From DATJSJ01 sp035504175 (GTDB taxonomy: Bacteria; Pseudomonadota; Alphaproteobacteria; Acetobacterales; Acetobacteraceae), in the NCBI GenBank assembly GCA_035504175.1, contig DATJSJ010000125.1, positions 1 to 6,205 of the forward strand: DNA of 6,205 nucleotides. Reading direction: 5' to 3'. Under the pieces are notes generated by a model. That model was not told the DNA's origin. It did not search any database and was given only the letters and a program-made list of their open reading frames with translations. The position numbers and the translations under genes are program-made. Below, in pieces: positions 1 to 6,203 of the stretch (position 1 is the first letter of the stretch; every line of letters starts with the position of its first letter).

Positions 1-29
1 CCGCCGGATGGCTCTGCGGTCCGACTCCC

Positions 30-50
30 GGCGAAGGCGCAGCCTTTGCC
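30..50. repeat. Imperfect hairpin upstream of lptF
   Basis: GGCGAAGGC (30-38) and GCCTTTGCC (42-50) form a 9-bp stem with one G-T position and a 3-nt loop. It lacks a T-run and so is not a standard terminator. It loosely resembles the GAAGGC/GCCTTC hairpin at 6038-6059 and could be a decayed solo copy of the same repeat type, or the end of an upstream unit. The resemblance is too short to be firm. Confidence 0.4.
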
Positions 51-101
51 ATCCGTTCCGTTGCGCGGGCAGGCTTGCGGTTGCCTTCGGCGCCCGGCTT
101 C

Positions 102-115
102 GCCAGAACTCTGGC
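102..115. repeat. Short inverted repeat GCCAGA-AC-TCTGGC
   Basis: GCCAGA (102-107) and TCTGGC (110-115) are perfect inverted 6-mers separated by AC, about 55 nt upstream of the lptF start. The symmetry would suit a dimeric regulator site, but 6-bp arms arise easily by chance in GC-rich DNA and no known operator is recognised. Confidence 0.25.
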
Positions 116-150
116 CCTCATGCGACCACCGGCCCACCCGCGCCAAAGCC

Positions 151-156
151 GGAGAA
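151..156 (+). promoter_or_regulatory. Possible ribosome binding site of lptF
   Basis: GGAGAA lies 14 nt before the ATG at 171. It is the only purine-rich Shine-Dalgarno-like match close to that start. The spacing is long, so it is weak support. The start rests mainly on the LptF-like N-terminus. Confidence 0.35.
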
Positions 157-170
157 CGCCAATCACCCCA

Positions 171-1316
171 ATGCTCGCGACCCGAATCGACCGCTACATC
201 CTGCGCCAGCTCGTCATCGCTCTGATCGCCACCACCGGCGGTCTGGTGGCGCTGATCTGGCTGACGCAGTCGCTGCGCTTCGTGGAGCTGGTCGTCAACC
301 GTGGGTTGTCGCTGCTCGTCTTCCTGCAGCTCACCGGGCTGCTCATCCCGAGCTTCATCTCCGTCATCCTGCCGATCACCACCTTCGTGGTGGTGCAGTT
401 CGTCTACCAGCGCCTTGCCGGTGATCGCGAGCTGACCGTGATGCGCGCCGCCGGGCTCTCGCCCTGGGCGCTCGCACGCCCCGCCCTGATCCTCACGCTC
501 ATCTCGGTGGTCGCGGGCTATGCCCTGTCGATCTGGATCGTGCCGCTGTCGGAGACGGCGTTCCGCGAATACCAGTGGGAAATCCGCAACAAGATGGCCG
601 CCTTCCTGCTGGAGGAGGGGGTGTTCACGCCGGTCTCCGACCAGCTCACCGTCTATATCCGCAAGCGCGACCGCGACGGCACGCTGCACGGCATCCTGAT
701 CGACGACGCGCGGCAGAAGGACAGCCACGCCACGATCCTGGCGCAGCGCGGGCGGCTGGTGAACGGCCCGGCCGGGCCACGGGTGCTGCTGCAGAACGGC
801 TCGCGCGAGGAGATCGACCACAAGACCGGCCGGCTCGACATCCTGACCTTCGACCAGAACGCGATCGACCTGAACAGCGCCGCCAAGACCGATGAGCAGC
901 GCTACCGGGACGCCTCGGAGATGTCGATTCCCGAGCTGCTGCACCCCGAGCCGTCGATGATCAGCAACCCGCGCGACCGGGGCAAGTTCATCGTCGAGGC
1001 CTATCGGCGCCTGTCAGTGCCGCTGACCGCCGCCTCGTTCGCGATGGTGGCGCTGGTCTCGGTGCTGATGGGCTCGTTCCGCCGCCACGGCGGCATCGCC
1101 CGCCCGATCGTCGCGATCGGCGTGGTGGTCGGGCTGCTCGCGCTCGGGCTCGCGATCCAGAACATCGCCGCGCGCTCGCCCTCGCTGGTGCCGCTGATGT
1201 GGGTGCACGCCCTGCTGCCCGGCATCGTCTGCGCCTGGGCGCTGTTCGGACCCGTGATCGGCGTGCCGCTGCCGCGCATGATGGCCCGGGCGCTGCCCGG
1301 CCTCGGCACCACCTGA
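171..1316 (+). CDS. lptF: LptF, permease subunit of the LptB2FG lipopolysaccharide export ABC transporter
   Basis: LptF is one of two half-permeases of the inner-membrane LptB2FG transporter, which extracts lipopolysaccharide from the outer face of the inner membrane using ATP hydrolysed by LptB and passes it to LptC. The protein is 381 residues (E. coli LptF is 366). It has the YjgP/YjgQ layout: three N-terminal membrane segments (about 13-33, 47-78, 100-126), a periplasmic beta-jellyroll domain (about 130-275) and three C-terminal segments (about 280-301, 311-331, 340-364). The cytoplasmic stretch DRELTVMRAAGLSPW (85-99) is the family's coupling-helix region that contacts LptB. I chose ATG 171 because MLATRIDRYILRQL is the usual family N-terminus; the same frame is open further upstream (TTG 75, ATG 120) but those residues do not fit. 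It is the first gene of the block, with lptG 10 nt downstream. Assignment to LptF rather than LptG rests on gene order and the YILRQL start. Confidence 0.95.
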   Translation: MLATRIDRYILRQLVIALIATTGGLVALIWLTQSLRFVELVVNRGLSLLVFLQLTGLLIPSFISVILPITTFVVVQFVYQRLAGDRELTVMRAAGLSPWALARPALILTLISVVAGYALSIWIVPLSETAFREYQWEIRNKMAAFLLEEGVFTPVSDQLTVYIRKRDRDGTLHGILIDDARQKDSHATILAQRGRLVNGPAGPRVLLQNGSREEIDHKTGRLDILTFDQNAIDLNSAAKTDEQRYRDASEMSIPELLHPEPSMISNPRDRGKFIVEAYRRLSVPLTAASFAMVALVSVLMGSFRRHGGIARPIVAIGVVVGLLALGLAIQNIAARSPSLVPLMWVHALLPGIVCAWALFGPVIGVPLPRMMARALPGLGTT

Positions 1317-1326
1317 GACCGCGCGC

Positions 1327-2433
1327 ATGGCCGCGACCCTCTCGCTCTACATCACCCGCCAGTTCATGCTCGCCGTCCTGGCGATGATCGCCGCTCTCGC
1401 CGGCCTGGTGTCGCTGTTCGACTTCATCGAGCTGTTGCGCCGCGCCGCCACCCGGCCGGACGCCAGCTTCGGCATCGTCAGCGAGATCGCGGCCCTGCGC
1501 CTGCCCTATGTCGCGATGGAGATCCTGCCCTTCGCCGTGCTGCTGGGCGGCATCATCGCTTTCTGGCGGCTCACCCGCTCCTCGGAGCTGATTGTCGCCC
1601 GCGCCGCCGGCGTCTCGGCCTGGCAGTTCCTCGCCGGACCGCTGCTGTCCGCGACCCTGCTCGGCGCCTTCGCCACCGCGGCGGTCAGCCCGCTCTCTTC
1701 GGTGATGCTGACCCGCGCCGAGTCGCTCGACACCACCTATCTGCGCAACGGCGCTGGGCCACTGGCACTGACCGGCGACCAGCTCTGGCTACGCCAGGCG
1801 GATCATGGCTTCGAGCCGCAGGGGGTCGCCATCATTCACGCGCTCGGCGTGTCGCTGAAGCACGACCGGCTGTCGGCGCACGATGTCAGCGTGTTCCGCC
1901 TCAACGACCAGGACCGGCTGCTCACCCGCATCGAGGCGCAGCACGCCAGTCTCGCACATGGCGACTGGATCCTCGACGATGCCCGCACGATCCGTCCCGA
2001 CCACTATCCGGAGAAGCAGCGCGTGGTGGAGCTGCCGACCGATCTCACCGTCGGCCGCGTGCAGGACAGCTTCGCCTCGCCCGACACGCTCTCGGTCTGG
2101 GTTCTCCCGGATTTTATCGCGCTGCTCGAGCGCTCCGGGTTTTCCGCGATCCGCCACCGGCTGCACTTTCAGAGCCTGCTCGCCCTGCCGCTGCTCGCGG
2201 GCACCATGGCCTTGGTCTCCGCCGGCTTTTCGATGCGCCCGGCGCGGCGCGGCGGCGTCGGCCGCATGATCGGCTCCGGCGTCGCCGCCGGATTCGCCCT
2301 CTTCACCGTCTCCAAGGTGGCCGAGGAGTTCGGCCAGAGCGGCGCGCTGCCACCGACGCTCGCGGCCTGGGCACCGGCGGTGGCCGGGCTGCTGCTCGCC
2401 GTCTCGCTGCTGCTGCATCTCGAGGACGGGTGA
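1327..2433 (+). CDS. lptG: LptG, second permease subunit of the lipopolysaccharide export ABC transporter
   Basis: LptG pairs with LptF to form the lateral gate and cavity through which lipopolysaccharide leaves the inner membrane, and its periplasmic jellyroll sits beside LptC. The product is 368 residues (E. coli LptG is 360). It has membrane segments at about 13-38, 57-81, 101-124, 281-301, 311-334 and 346-364, with the jellyroll at about 125-275. The coupling-helix motif SSELIVARAAGVSAW (85-99) parallels the one in LptF. The C-terminal features RRGGVGRMIGSGVAAGF (308-323) and LPPTLAAWAP (341-350) are typical of LptG and separate it from LptF. ATG 1327 gives the expected short cytoplasmic N-terminus; the upstream purine signal is weak, and translation may continue from lptF. 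The stop codon overlaps the candidate GTG start of lptD, which suggests translational coupling. Confidence 0.95.
   Translation: MAATLSLYITRQFMLAVLAMIAALAGLVSLFDFIELLRRAATRPDASFGIVSEIAALRLPYVAMEILPFAVLLGGIIAFWRLTRSSELIVARAAGVSAWQFLAGPLLSATLLGAFATAAVSPLSSVMLTRAESLDTTYLRNGAGPLALTGDQLWLRQADHGFEPQGVAIIHALGVSLKHDRLSAHDVSVFRLNDQDRLLTRIEAQHASLAHGDWILDDARTIRPDHYPEKQRVVELPTDLTVGRVQDSFASPDTLSVWVLPDFIALLERSGFSAIRHRLHFQSLLALPLLAGTMALVSAGFSMRPARRGGVGRMIGSGVAAGFALFTVSKVAEEFGQSGALPPTLAAWAPAVAGLLLAVSLLLHLEDG
2422..2426 (+). promoter_or_regulatory. Shine-Dalgarno-like GAGGA at the lptG-lptD junction
   Basis: GAGGA inside the last codons of lptG lies 3 nt before the GTG at 2430 and 12 nt before the ATG at 2439. 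The first spacing is short and the second long, so the site does not decide between the starts. The GTGA overlap with the lptG stop suggests that terminating ribosomes reinitiate here. Confidence 0.4.
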
Positions 2434-4625
2434 GGCGCATGCTGCGCCGCTTGCTGTGCCTGGCACTGGCCGTCGCGGCGTTGGCCGCGCTGCCGGTGCC
2501 GTCCCTGGCCCAGCTCGCGGCGCTCACCCATGGGGGCGGAGGGCAACCCTTCTCGAAGCAGCAGCCGGTCACCTTCACCGCCGACCAGGTGCAGTACGAC
2601 CGCGATAACGGCCTGGTCACCGCCACCGGCCACGTCCAGGCCTGGCAGAACGATCACGTGCTGATGGCCGATAAGGTCACCTTCGACCGCAACACCAACG
2701 TCGCCGCCGCCTCCGGCCACGTCGTCCTGGTGGAGCCCGACGGCCAGGTGCTGTTCGCCACCTATGCCGAGCTGACCCAGGGCATGCGCGACGCGGTGCT
2801 GCGCGGCATGCGCGCCATCCTGGCGGAGAACGGCAAGCTCGCGGCCAACGGCGCCCGCCGGATCGGCGCCAAGATCAACGAGATGTCGCGCGCCGTCTAC
2901 TCCACCTGCGACGTCTGCCGGAAGCATCCGGAGCAGCCGCCGCTCTGGCAGCTCCGCGCCCGCACCGCGGTCGACGACGCCGAGCACAAGCGGATCGAGT
3001 ACGAGGATGCGCTGCTCGATATCTACGGCGTGCCGGTGTTCTACATGCCGTATTTCTGGAACGCTGAACCCTCGGTCAAACGTGCCAGCGGCTTCCTGAT
3101 GCCCTCGATCGGCTCGTCGAAGCATATCGGGCCGTTCTTCGCGCTTCCGTATTACTGGGTGCTCGATCCATCCTCGGACGTGACGATCACGCCCACCCTC
3201 GGCACCAAGGCGGGCCAGGTCGACGCGCTGTACCGACGGCGCTTCAATGACGGCCGGCTGACCATCGACACCGCGCTTGGCTACGACAACGGCGCGCAGG
3301 CCTATATCGATGCCAAGGGCCAGTTCGACTACAACGAGAACTGGCGCTACGGCTTCGACATCGAGCGCGCGACGTCTTCGGACTACCTGCGCGACTTCCG
3401 CATCCCGTTCGCCGCCGACGTGCTGAACGACGAGATCTACGCGGAAGGGTTCGGCGTCGGCGCCTATTCCCGCGTCGACCTGCACGCCTATCAGTCGGTC
3501 GACAACAGCGTCACGCAGAGCAACCTGCCGTATGCGCTGCCGCGCTACGAATACAGTTTCTTCGGCGAGCCGGACGCGCTCGGGGGTCGCAGCAGCTTCG
3601 ACGTCCAGGCGTTCAACGTGTTGCGCGGCACCGGCACCGACACGCTGCGCCCCGGAATGCGCTACCAGTGGGACCGGCCGTTCGTCGGCGATCTGGGCGA
3701 GACCTACAAGCTGACCGTACGGCTCGATGCCGCCGCCTATTCGGCGCGCGACATGGACGAGCAGCCGAACTTCGCCCCGGAGGACACCGTCTCTACCGCC
3801 AAGGCGCAGCCGACCGTGGCGCTGGAGGCGCACTGGCCGCTGATCCGCGACGGCGGCGGGCAGCAGCTCATCGAGCCCATCGTCCAACTCATCGCCGCTC
3901 CCAACGGCAACAGCTATTTCGATCCGAAGGTCCCGAACGAGGACAGCTTCGACCTGCAGTTCAACGACGCAACGCTGTTTTCGCTCAACCGCTACCCGGG
4001 TCTCGATCGGCAGGAAGGCGGGCTGCGCGCCAATGTCGGCCTGCACGGCGCCTGGTATATCGGCGGCACCACCTTCGACGCGCTGATCGGCCAGTCATAC
4101 AAGGAGCACGTCAGCGACAACCTGCCGCCGGAGTCGGGATTTCAGGACCACGTCTCCGACATCGTCGCACGCGCCAGCTTCATCCCGACCGACTGGCTCG
4201 ATCTGACCTCGCGCTTCCGCTTCGACCACAAGAACTGGAATGTCGACTACGCCGAGGGCCTGGCCAGTGTCGGGCGGCCGATCTTCCGGGTGACCGGCGG
4301 CTATCTGTACAACAACGTCGACTTCTACCAGATCGACACGCAGCCGACGATCCCGGCCAGCTATTTCACGCCGCTGAACGAAATCCAGCTCGGTGCCTCG
4401 ACGCATTTCGGCCACTGGACATTCTCGGCGAGCGGCTCGCGCAACCTGCAGAACCACTCGATGATCGGCGCCGGAATGAACGCGACCTTCGAGAACGAGT
4501 GCCTGATCTTCAATGCCAGCTTCTATCGCCGCTACACCAGCTTCAACGGCGACAACGGCGACACCACCCTGCTGTTCCAGATCACGCTGAAGACGGTGGG
4601 ACAATTCGGTTTCAATGCCCTCTGA
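2430..4625 (+). CDS. lptD: LptD, outer-membrane lipopolysaccharide assembly protein
   Basis: LptD is the outer-membrane beta-barrel that, with lipoprotein LptE as plug, receives lipopolysaccharide from LptA and inserts it into the outer leaflet. The 731-residue product (E. coli 784) starts with a signal peptide (LCLALAVAALAALPVPSLAQ, 9-28, cleavage near 27-28). An OstA/LptA-like jellyroll follows (about 44-200, including FTADQVQYDRDNGLVTATGHV). Next comes the conserved barrel entry (YGVPVFYMPYFW 199-210, RASGFLMPSIG 218-228), then a barrel of alternating strands to the C-terminus, ending in LLFQITLKTVGQFGF (714-728). Mature cysteines are C160 and C163 (TCDVC) and C691 (NEC). These fit an alphaproteobacterial pattern of fewer cysteines than the E. 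coli two-disulfide set. The start is uncertain: GTG 2430 overlaps the lptG stop, while ATG 2439 gives MLRRLLCLALAV, an equally good signal peptide. The neighbours lptFG and surA act in the same pathway. Confidence 0.96.
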   Translation: MRRMLRRLLCLALAVAALAALPVPSLAQLAALTHGGGGQPFSKQQPVTFTADQVQYDRDNGLVTATGHVQAWQNDHVLMADKVTFDRNTNVAAASGHVVLVEPDGQVLFATYAELTQGMRDAVLRGMRAILAENGKLAANGARRIGAKINEMSRAVYSTCDVCRKHPEQPPLWQLRARTAVDDAEHKRIEYEDALLDIYGVPVFYMPYFWNAEPSVKRASGFLMPSIGSSKHIGPFFALPYYWVLDPSSDVTITPTLGTKAGQVDALYRRRFNDGRLTIDTALGYDNGAQAYIDAKGQFDYNENWRYGFDIERATSSDYLRDFRIPFAADVLNDEIYAEGFGVGAYSRVDLHAYQSVDNSVTQSNLPYALPRYEYSFFGEPDALGGRSSFDVQAFNVLRGTGTDTLRPGMRYQWDRPFVGDLGETYKLTVRLDAAAYSARDMDEQPNFAPEDTVSTAKAQPTVALEAHWPLIRDGGGQQLIEPIVQLIAAPNGNSYFDPKVPNEDSFDLQFNDATLFSLNRYPGLDRQEGGLRANVGLHGAWYIGGTTFDALIGQSYKEHVSDNLPPESGFQDHVSDIVARASFIPTDWLDLTSRFRFDHKNWNVDYAEGLASVGRPIFRVTGGYLYNNVDFYQIDTQPTIPASYFTPLNEIQLGASTHFGHWTFSASGSRNLQNHSMIGAGMNATFENECLIFNASFYRRYTSFNGDNGDTTLLFQITLKTVGQFGFNAL

Positions 4626-4641
4626 GAGCGAGACCCGGGCC

Positions 4642-5961
4642 ATGCGCGCATCTTCCCTCGGCCGTCTGCTGCCGGTGCTGCTCCTGGCCGCGCCCCTGTC
4701 TCTGCCGGCAGCCCGCGCCGCCGTGCGGCCCGCCCCCGCCGACGCACTGCCCTCGGCCACCAGCGACTCCATCGTCGCGGTGGTCAATGGCGATGCCATC
4801 ACCGCCGCCGACGTGCATGCGCGCGAGCGCCTGTTCGCGATCTCCAGCGGCATGCCGATGACACCGGATGTGCTGGCAAGGCTGCGGCCGCAGGTCACCC
4901 GCCAGCTGATCGACGAGAAGCTGCGCCTGCAGGAGATGCAGCGCCGCAAGATCGTCGTGCGTGACAGGGAGATCGCCGACGCGCTGGCCAATATCGAGCG
5001 GCGCAACGGCATGGCCCCCGGGGCGCTGCGCGCCAAGCTCGCCGCCGCCGGCGTGCCGCTGCGCACACTGATCGACGAGCTGCGAGTGGAGATCGGCTGG
5101 GGACGCGTGCTGCGCCAGGATCTCGGCGACCGCATCCAGCCGACCGAGGCCGACATCGCCGAGCAGCTCCGCCTGATGAAGGAGCAGATCGGCAAGCCGG
5201 AATACCACGTCGCCGAAATCTTCATCCCGGTCGAAGATCCGACCAAGGCGGCGGAGGCGCAGACCTTCGCCACCACCGTGATCACCCAGCTCCGCGCGGG
5301 CGCACCGTTCGGCGTGGTCGCCGCGCAGTTCAGTCAGAGCCAGACCGCGCTGCAGGGCGGCGATCTCGGCTGGGTCCGGCCCGACGAGGTCGATCCCGCC
5401 GTCGCCGCGGTCATGACGCAGATGCCGGCCGGCGCGATCAGCAACCCGATCGAGGTGGCCGGCGGCTACGAAATCATCACGCTCGAGGACAAACGGGAGA
5501 TCGGCAACGACGTCGGCACGGTCCTGTCGATCCGCCAGGTGTTCCTGCCCTTCCCGTCAGCCTTGAATCCGGCCGCACCGACACCGGCGCAGCGCGAGGT
5601 GCTGAACCACGCGGCGCAGCTCAGCAAGACGTTGCACAGCTGCGACGACGTCGAGGCGGCAAACAAGGCCGCCGGCGCAGTGCGGCCCGCCGATCCGGGC
5701 GCGATCCGCCTCGAAAACGTCAATCCGGCCCAGTTCCGAACTCTGCTCGCCAGCCTGCCGATCGGCAAGCCAAGCCCGCCACTCGTTTCCAATGACGGGA
5801 TCGCGGTGGTCATGGTCTGCTCCCGCGACCAGCAGAATCTTGCCGCCGTGAACCAGCAGGAGGTCACCTCGCGATTGATCGACGAACGGGCTGAACTCGC
5901 GTCACGCCAACTCCTGCGCGACCTCCGCCGCCGCGCGGTGATCGAGCAGCGCTCGTCGTGA
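4642..5961 (+). CDS. surA: SurA-like periplasmic chaperone with parvulin domains
   Basis: SurA is a periplasmic chaperone that keeps outer-membrane proteins, notably LptD, unfolded on the way to the Bam complex. The 439-residue product (E. coli 428) has a signal peptide (1 to about 27, hydrophobic LLPVLLLAAPLSLPAARA at 9-26). A SurA N-terminal chaperone domain follows (about 42-160, SIVAVVNGDAIT onward), then a first parvulin domain (about 187-285, with GGDLGW at 239-244), a degenerate second parvulin-like domain (about 296-396) and an Arg-rich C-terminal helix (about 405-435). Both positions where parvulins usually carry histidine appear to be Glu (E192 in AEIFIPV, E277 in GYEIIT), so isomerase activity is doubtful. 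Cysteines occur at 334 and 393. I chose ATG 4642 because it gives a compact signal peptide. ATG 4615, overlapping the end of lptD by 11 nt, would add nine polar residues and lacks a Shine-Dalgarno. The product could be named generically a SurA N-terminal domain protein or peptidylprolyl isomerase. Confidence 0.93.
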   Translation: MRASSLGRLLPVLLLAAPLSLPAARAAVRPAPADALPSATSDSIVAVVNGDAITAADVHARERLFAISSGMPMTPDVLARLRPQVTRQLIDEKLRLQEMQRRKIVVRDREIADALANIERRNGMAPGALRAKLAAAGVPLRTLIDELRVEIGWGRVLRQDLGDRIQPTEADIAEQLRLMKEQIGKPEYHVAEIFIPVEDPTKAAEAQTFATTVITQLRAGAPFGVVAAQFSQSQTALQGGDLGWVRPDEVDPAVAAVMTQMPAGAISNPIEVAGGYEIITLEDKREIGNDVGTVLSIRQVFLPFPSALNPAAPTPAQREVLNHAAQLSKTLHSCDDVEAANKAAGAVRPADPGAIRLENVNPAQFRTLLASLPIGKPSPPLVSNDGIAVVMVCSRDQQNLAAVNQQEVTSRLIDERAELASRQLLRDLRRRAVIEQRSS

Positions 5962-5987
5962 GGGTGGGGAATAACCGGGAGGAAGGG

Positions 5988-6004
5988 CCAGGGCTCCGCC
6001 CTGG
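5988..6004. repeat. Hairpin unit 1
   Basis: CCAGGGC (5988-5994), loop TCC, GCCCTGG (5998-6004): a perfect 7-bp stem, 26 nt after the surA stop. It is followed by ACCCG and then unit 2. Its mirror partner would lie just past the right edge of the window. Confidence 0.85.
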
Positions 6005-6009
6005 ACCCG

Positions 6010-6030
6010 CCAGGGGGCTCTGCCCCCTGG
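6010..6030. repeat. Hairpin unit 2
   Basis: CCAGGGGGC (6010-6018), loop TCT, GCCCCCTGG (6022-6030): a perfect 9-bp, nearly all G-C stem. It shares the CCAGGG...CCCTGGACCC frame with unit 1 and is the mirror counterpart of unit 6. Confidence 0.88.
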
Positions 6031-6037
6031 ACCCCCG

Positions 6038-6059
6038 CCAGAAGGCAGTCGCCTTCTGG
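6038..6059. repeat. Hairpin unit 3
   Basis: CCAGAAGGC (6038-6046), loop AGTC, GCCTTCTGG (6051-6059): a perfect 9-bp stem. Its reverse-complement counterpart is unit 5, which keeps the GGCAGTCGCC centre but changes two stem base pairs with compensation on both strands. Confidence 0.88.
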
Positions 6060-6072
6060 ACATCCATTCGCT

Positions 6073-6145
6073 TGGGTCTTTGGCAGAGGGGGCGCAACCG
6101 CAGCACTGGGGCCGTCCTCGGCGCGCCCCCTCTGCCAAAGACCCA
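6073..6145. repeat. Perfect 23-bp inverted repeat at the centre of the array
   Basis: The left arm 6073-6095 (begins TGGGTCTTTGGC, ends GAGGGGGCGC) and the right arm 6123-6145 (begins GCGCCCCCTC, ends CCAAAGACCCA) are exact reverse complements over 23 bp. They flank a 27-nt interior (6096-6122), which contains a further small GCCG-TCCT-CGGC hairpin at 6111-6122. The transcript would form a very stable stem-loop from either strand, and supercoiled DNA could extrude a cruciform. It lies at the symmetry centre of the array. Confidence 0.92.
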
Positions 6146-6156
6146 GTCAAGGGTTT

Positions 6157-6178
6157 CCAAAGGGCGACTGCCCTTTGG
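6157..6178. repeat. Hairpin unit 5, inverted copy of unit 3
   Basis: CCAAAGGGC (6157-6165), loop GACT, GCCCTTTGG (6170-6178): a perfect 9-bp stem. Read as reverse complement it matches unit 3 at 18 of 22 positions, with the loop AGTC identical and the four differences falling as two compensated base pairs. Confidence 0.88.
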
Positions 6179-6184
6179 CTGGGT

Positions 6185-6203
6185 CCAGGGACAGCGTCCC
6201 TGG
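6185..6203. repeat. Hairpin unit 6, inverted counterpart of unit 2
   Basis: CCAGGGAC (6185-6192), loop AGC, GTCCCTGG (6196-6203): a perfect 8-bp stem preceded by GGGT. Its reverse complement keeps the CCAGGG...CCCTGGACCC frame of units 1 and 2. The window ends 2 nt later, so the array probably continues. Confidence 0.85.

Larger units (their letters stand above)
1..170. other. Non-coding lead sequence upstream of lptF
   Basis: No reading frame here gives a recognisable protein. The frames stay open because the DNA is GC-rich, but their translations are Arg, Pro, Ser and Cys rich and resemble no family I know. The lptF frame is also open from the window edge, yet that extension is not LptF-like. 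In Escherichia coli the aminopeptidase gene pepA is divergent from lptF. A minus-strand frame with ATGs at 121 and 52 exists here but does not look like a PepA N-terminus, so I do not call it. I see no convincing sigma-70 promoter. The stretch holds an imperfect hairpin at 30-50 and a 14-nt inverted repeat at 102-115. Confidence 0.5.

Noticed and set aside
8..424. Plus-strand open frame at the left edge
   Set aside because: It overlaps the true lptF frame for most of its length and is Arg/His/Pro rich, a typical shifted frame of GC-rich coding sequence.
2169..4046. Long minus-strand open frame (625 codons) antisense to lptD
   Set aside because: It lies opposite clearly real lptG and lptD coding sequence. 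Its translation is Val, Ala, Arg and Gly rich without any recognisable domain, membrane pattern or motif. GC-rich third positions commonly keep antisense frames open.
3668..4861. Plus-strand open frame (397 codons) overlapping the end of lptD and start of surA
   Set aside because: It is a shifted frame of lptD and surA, Arg/Pro/Gln rich, with no domain. The lptD frame is intact, so there is no frameshift to explain it.
4095..5285. Minus-strand open frame (396 codons) antisense to lptD and surA
   Set aside because: It spans two real genes on the opposite strand and changes composition midway (Ser-rich opposite surA, Val/Glu-rich opposite lptD), as expected for a shadow frame.
5962..6059. Classical intrinsic terminator after surA
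   Set aside because: The hairpins are strong, but none is followed by a T-run on either strand. Termination by another route remains possible but is not shown by the sequence.
6073..6145. Insertion sequence terminal repeats
   Set aside because: Only 27 nt lie between the arms, with no transposase and no flanking target duplication that I can see. At most it could be a non-autonomous palindromic element.
5864..6160. Minus-strand open frames reading through the repeat array into surA
   Set aside because: Their translations are the repeat units read as protein (Arg, Gly and Pro rich) and run antisense into surA. They are not credible genes.
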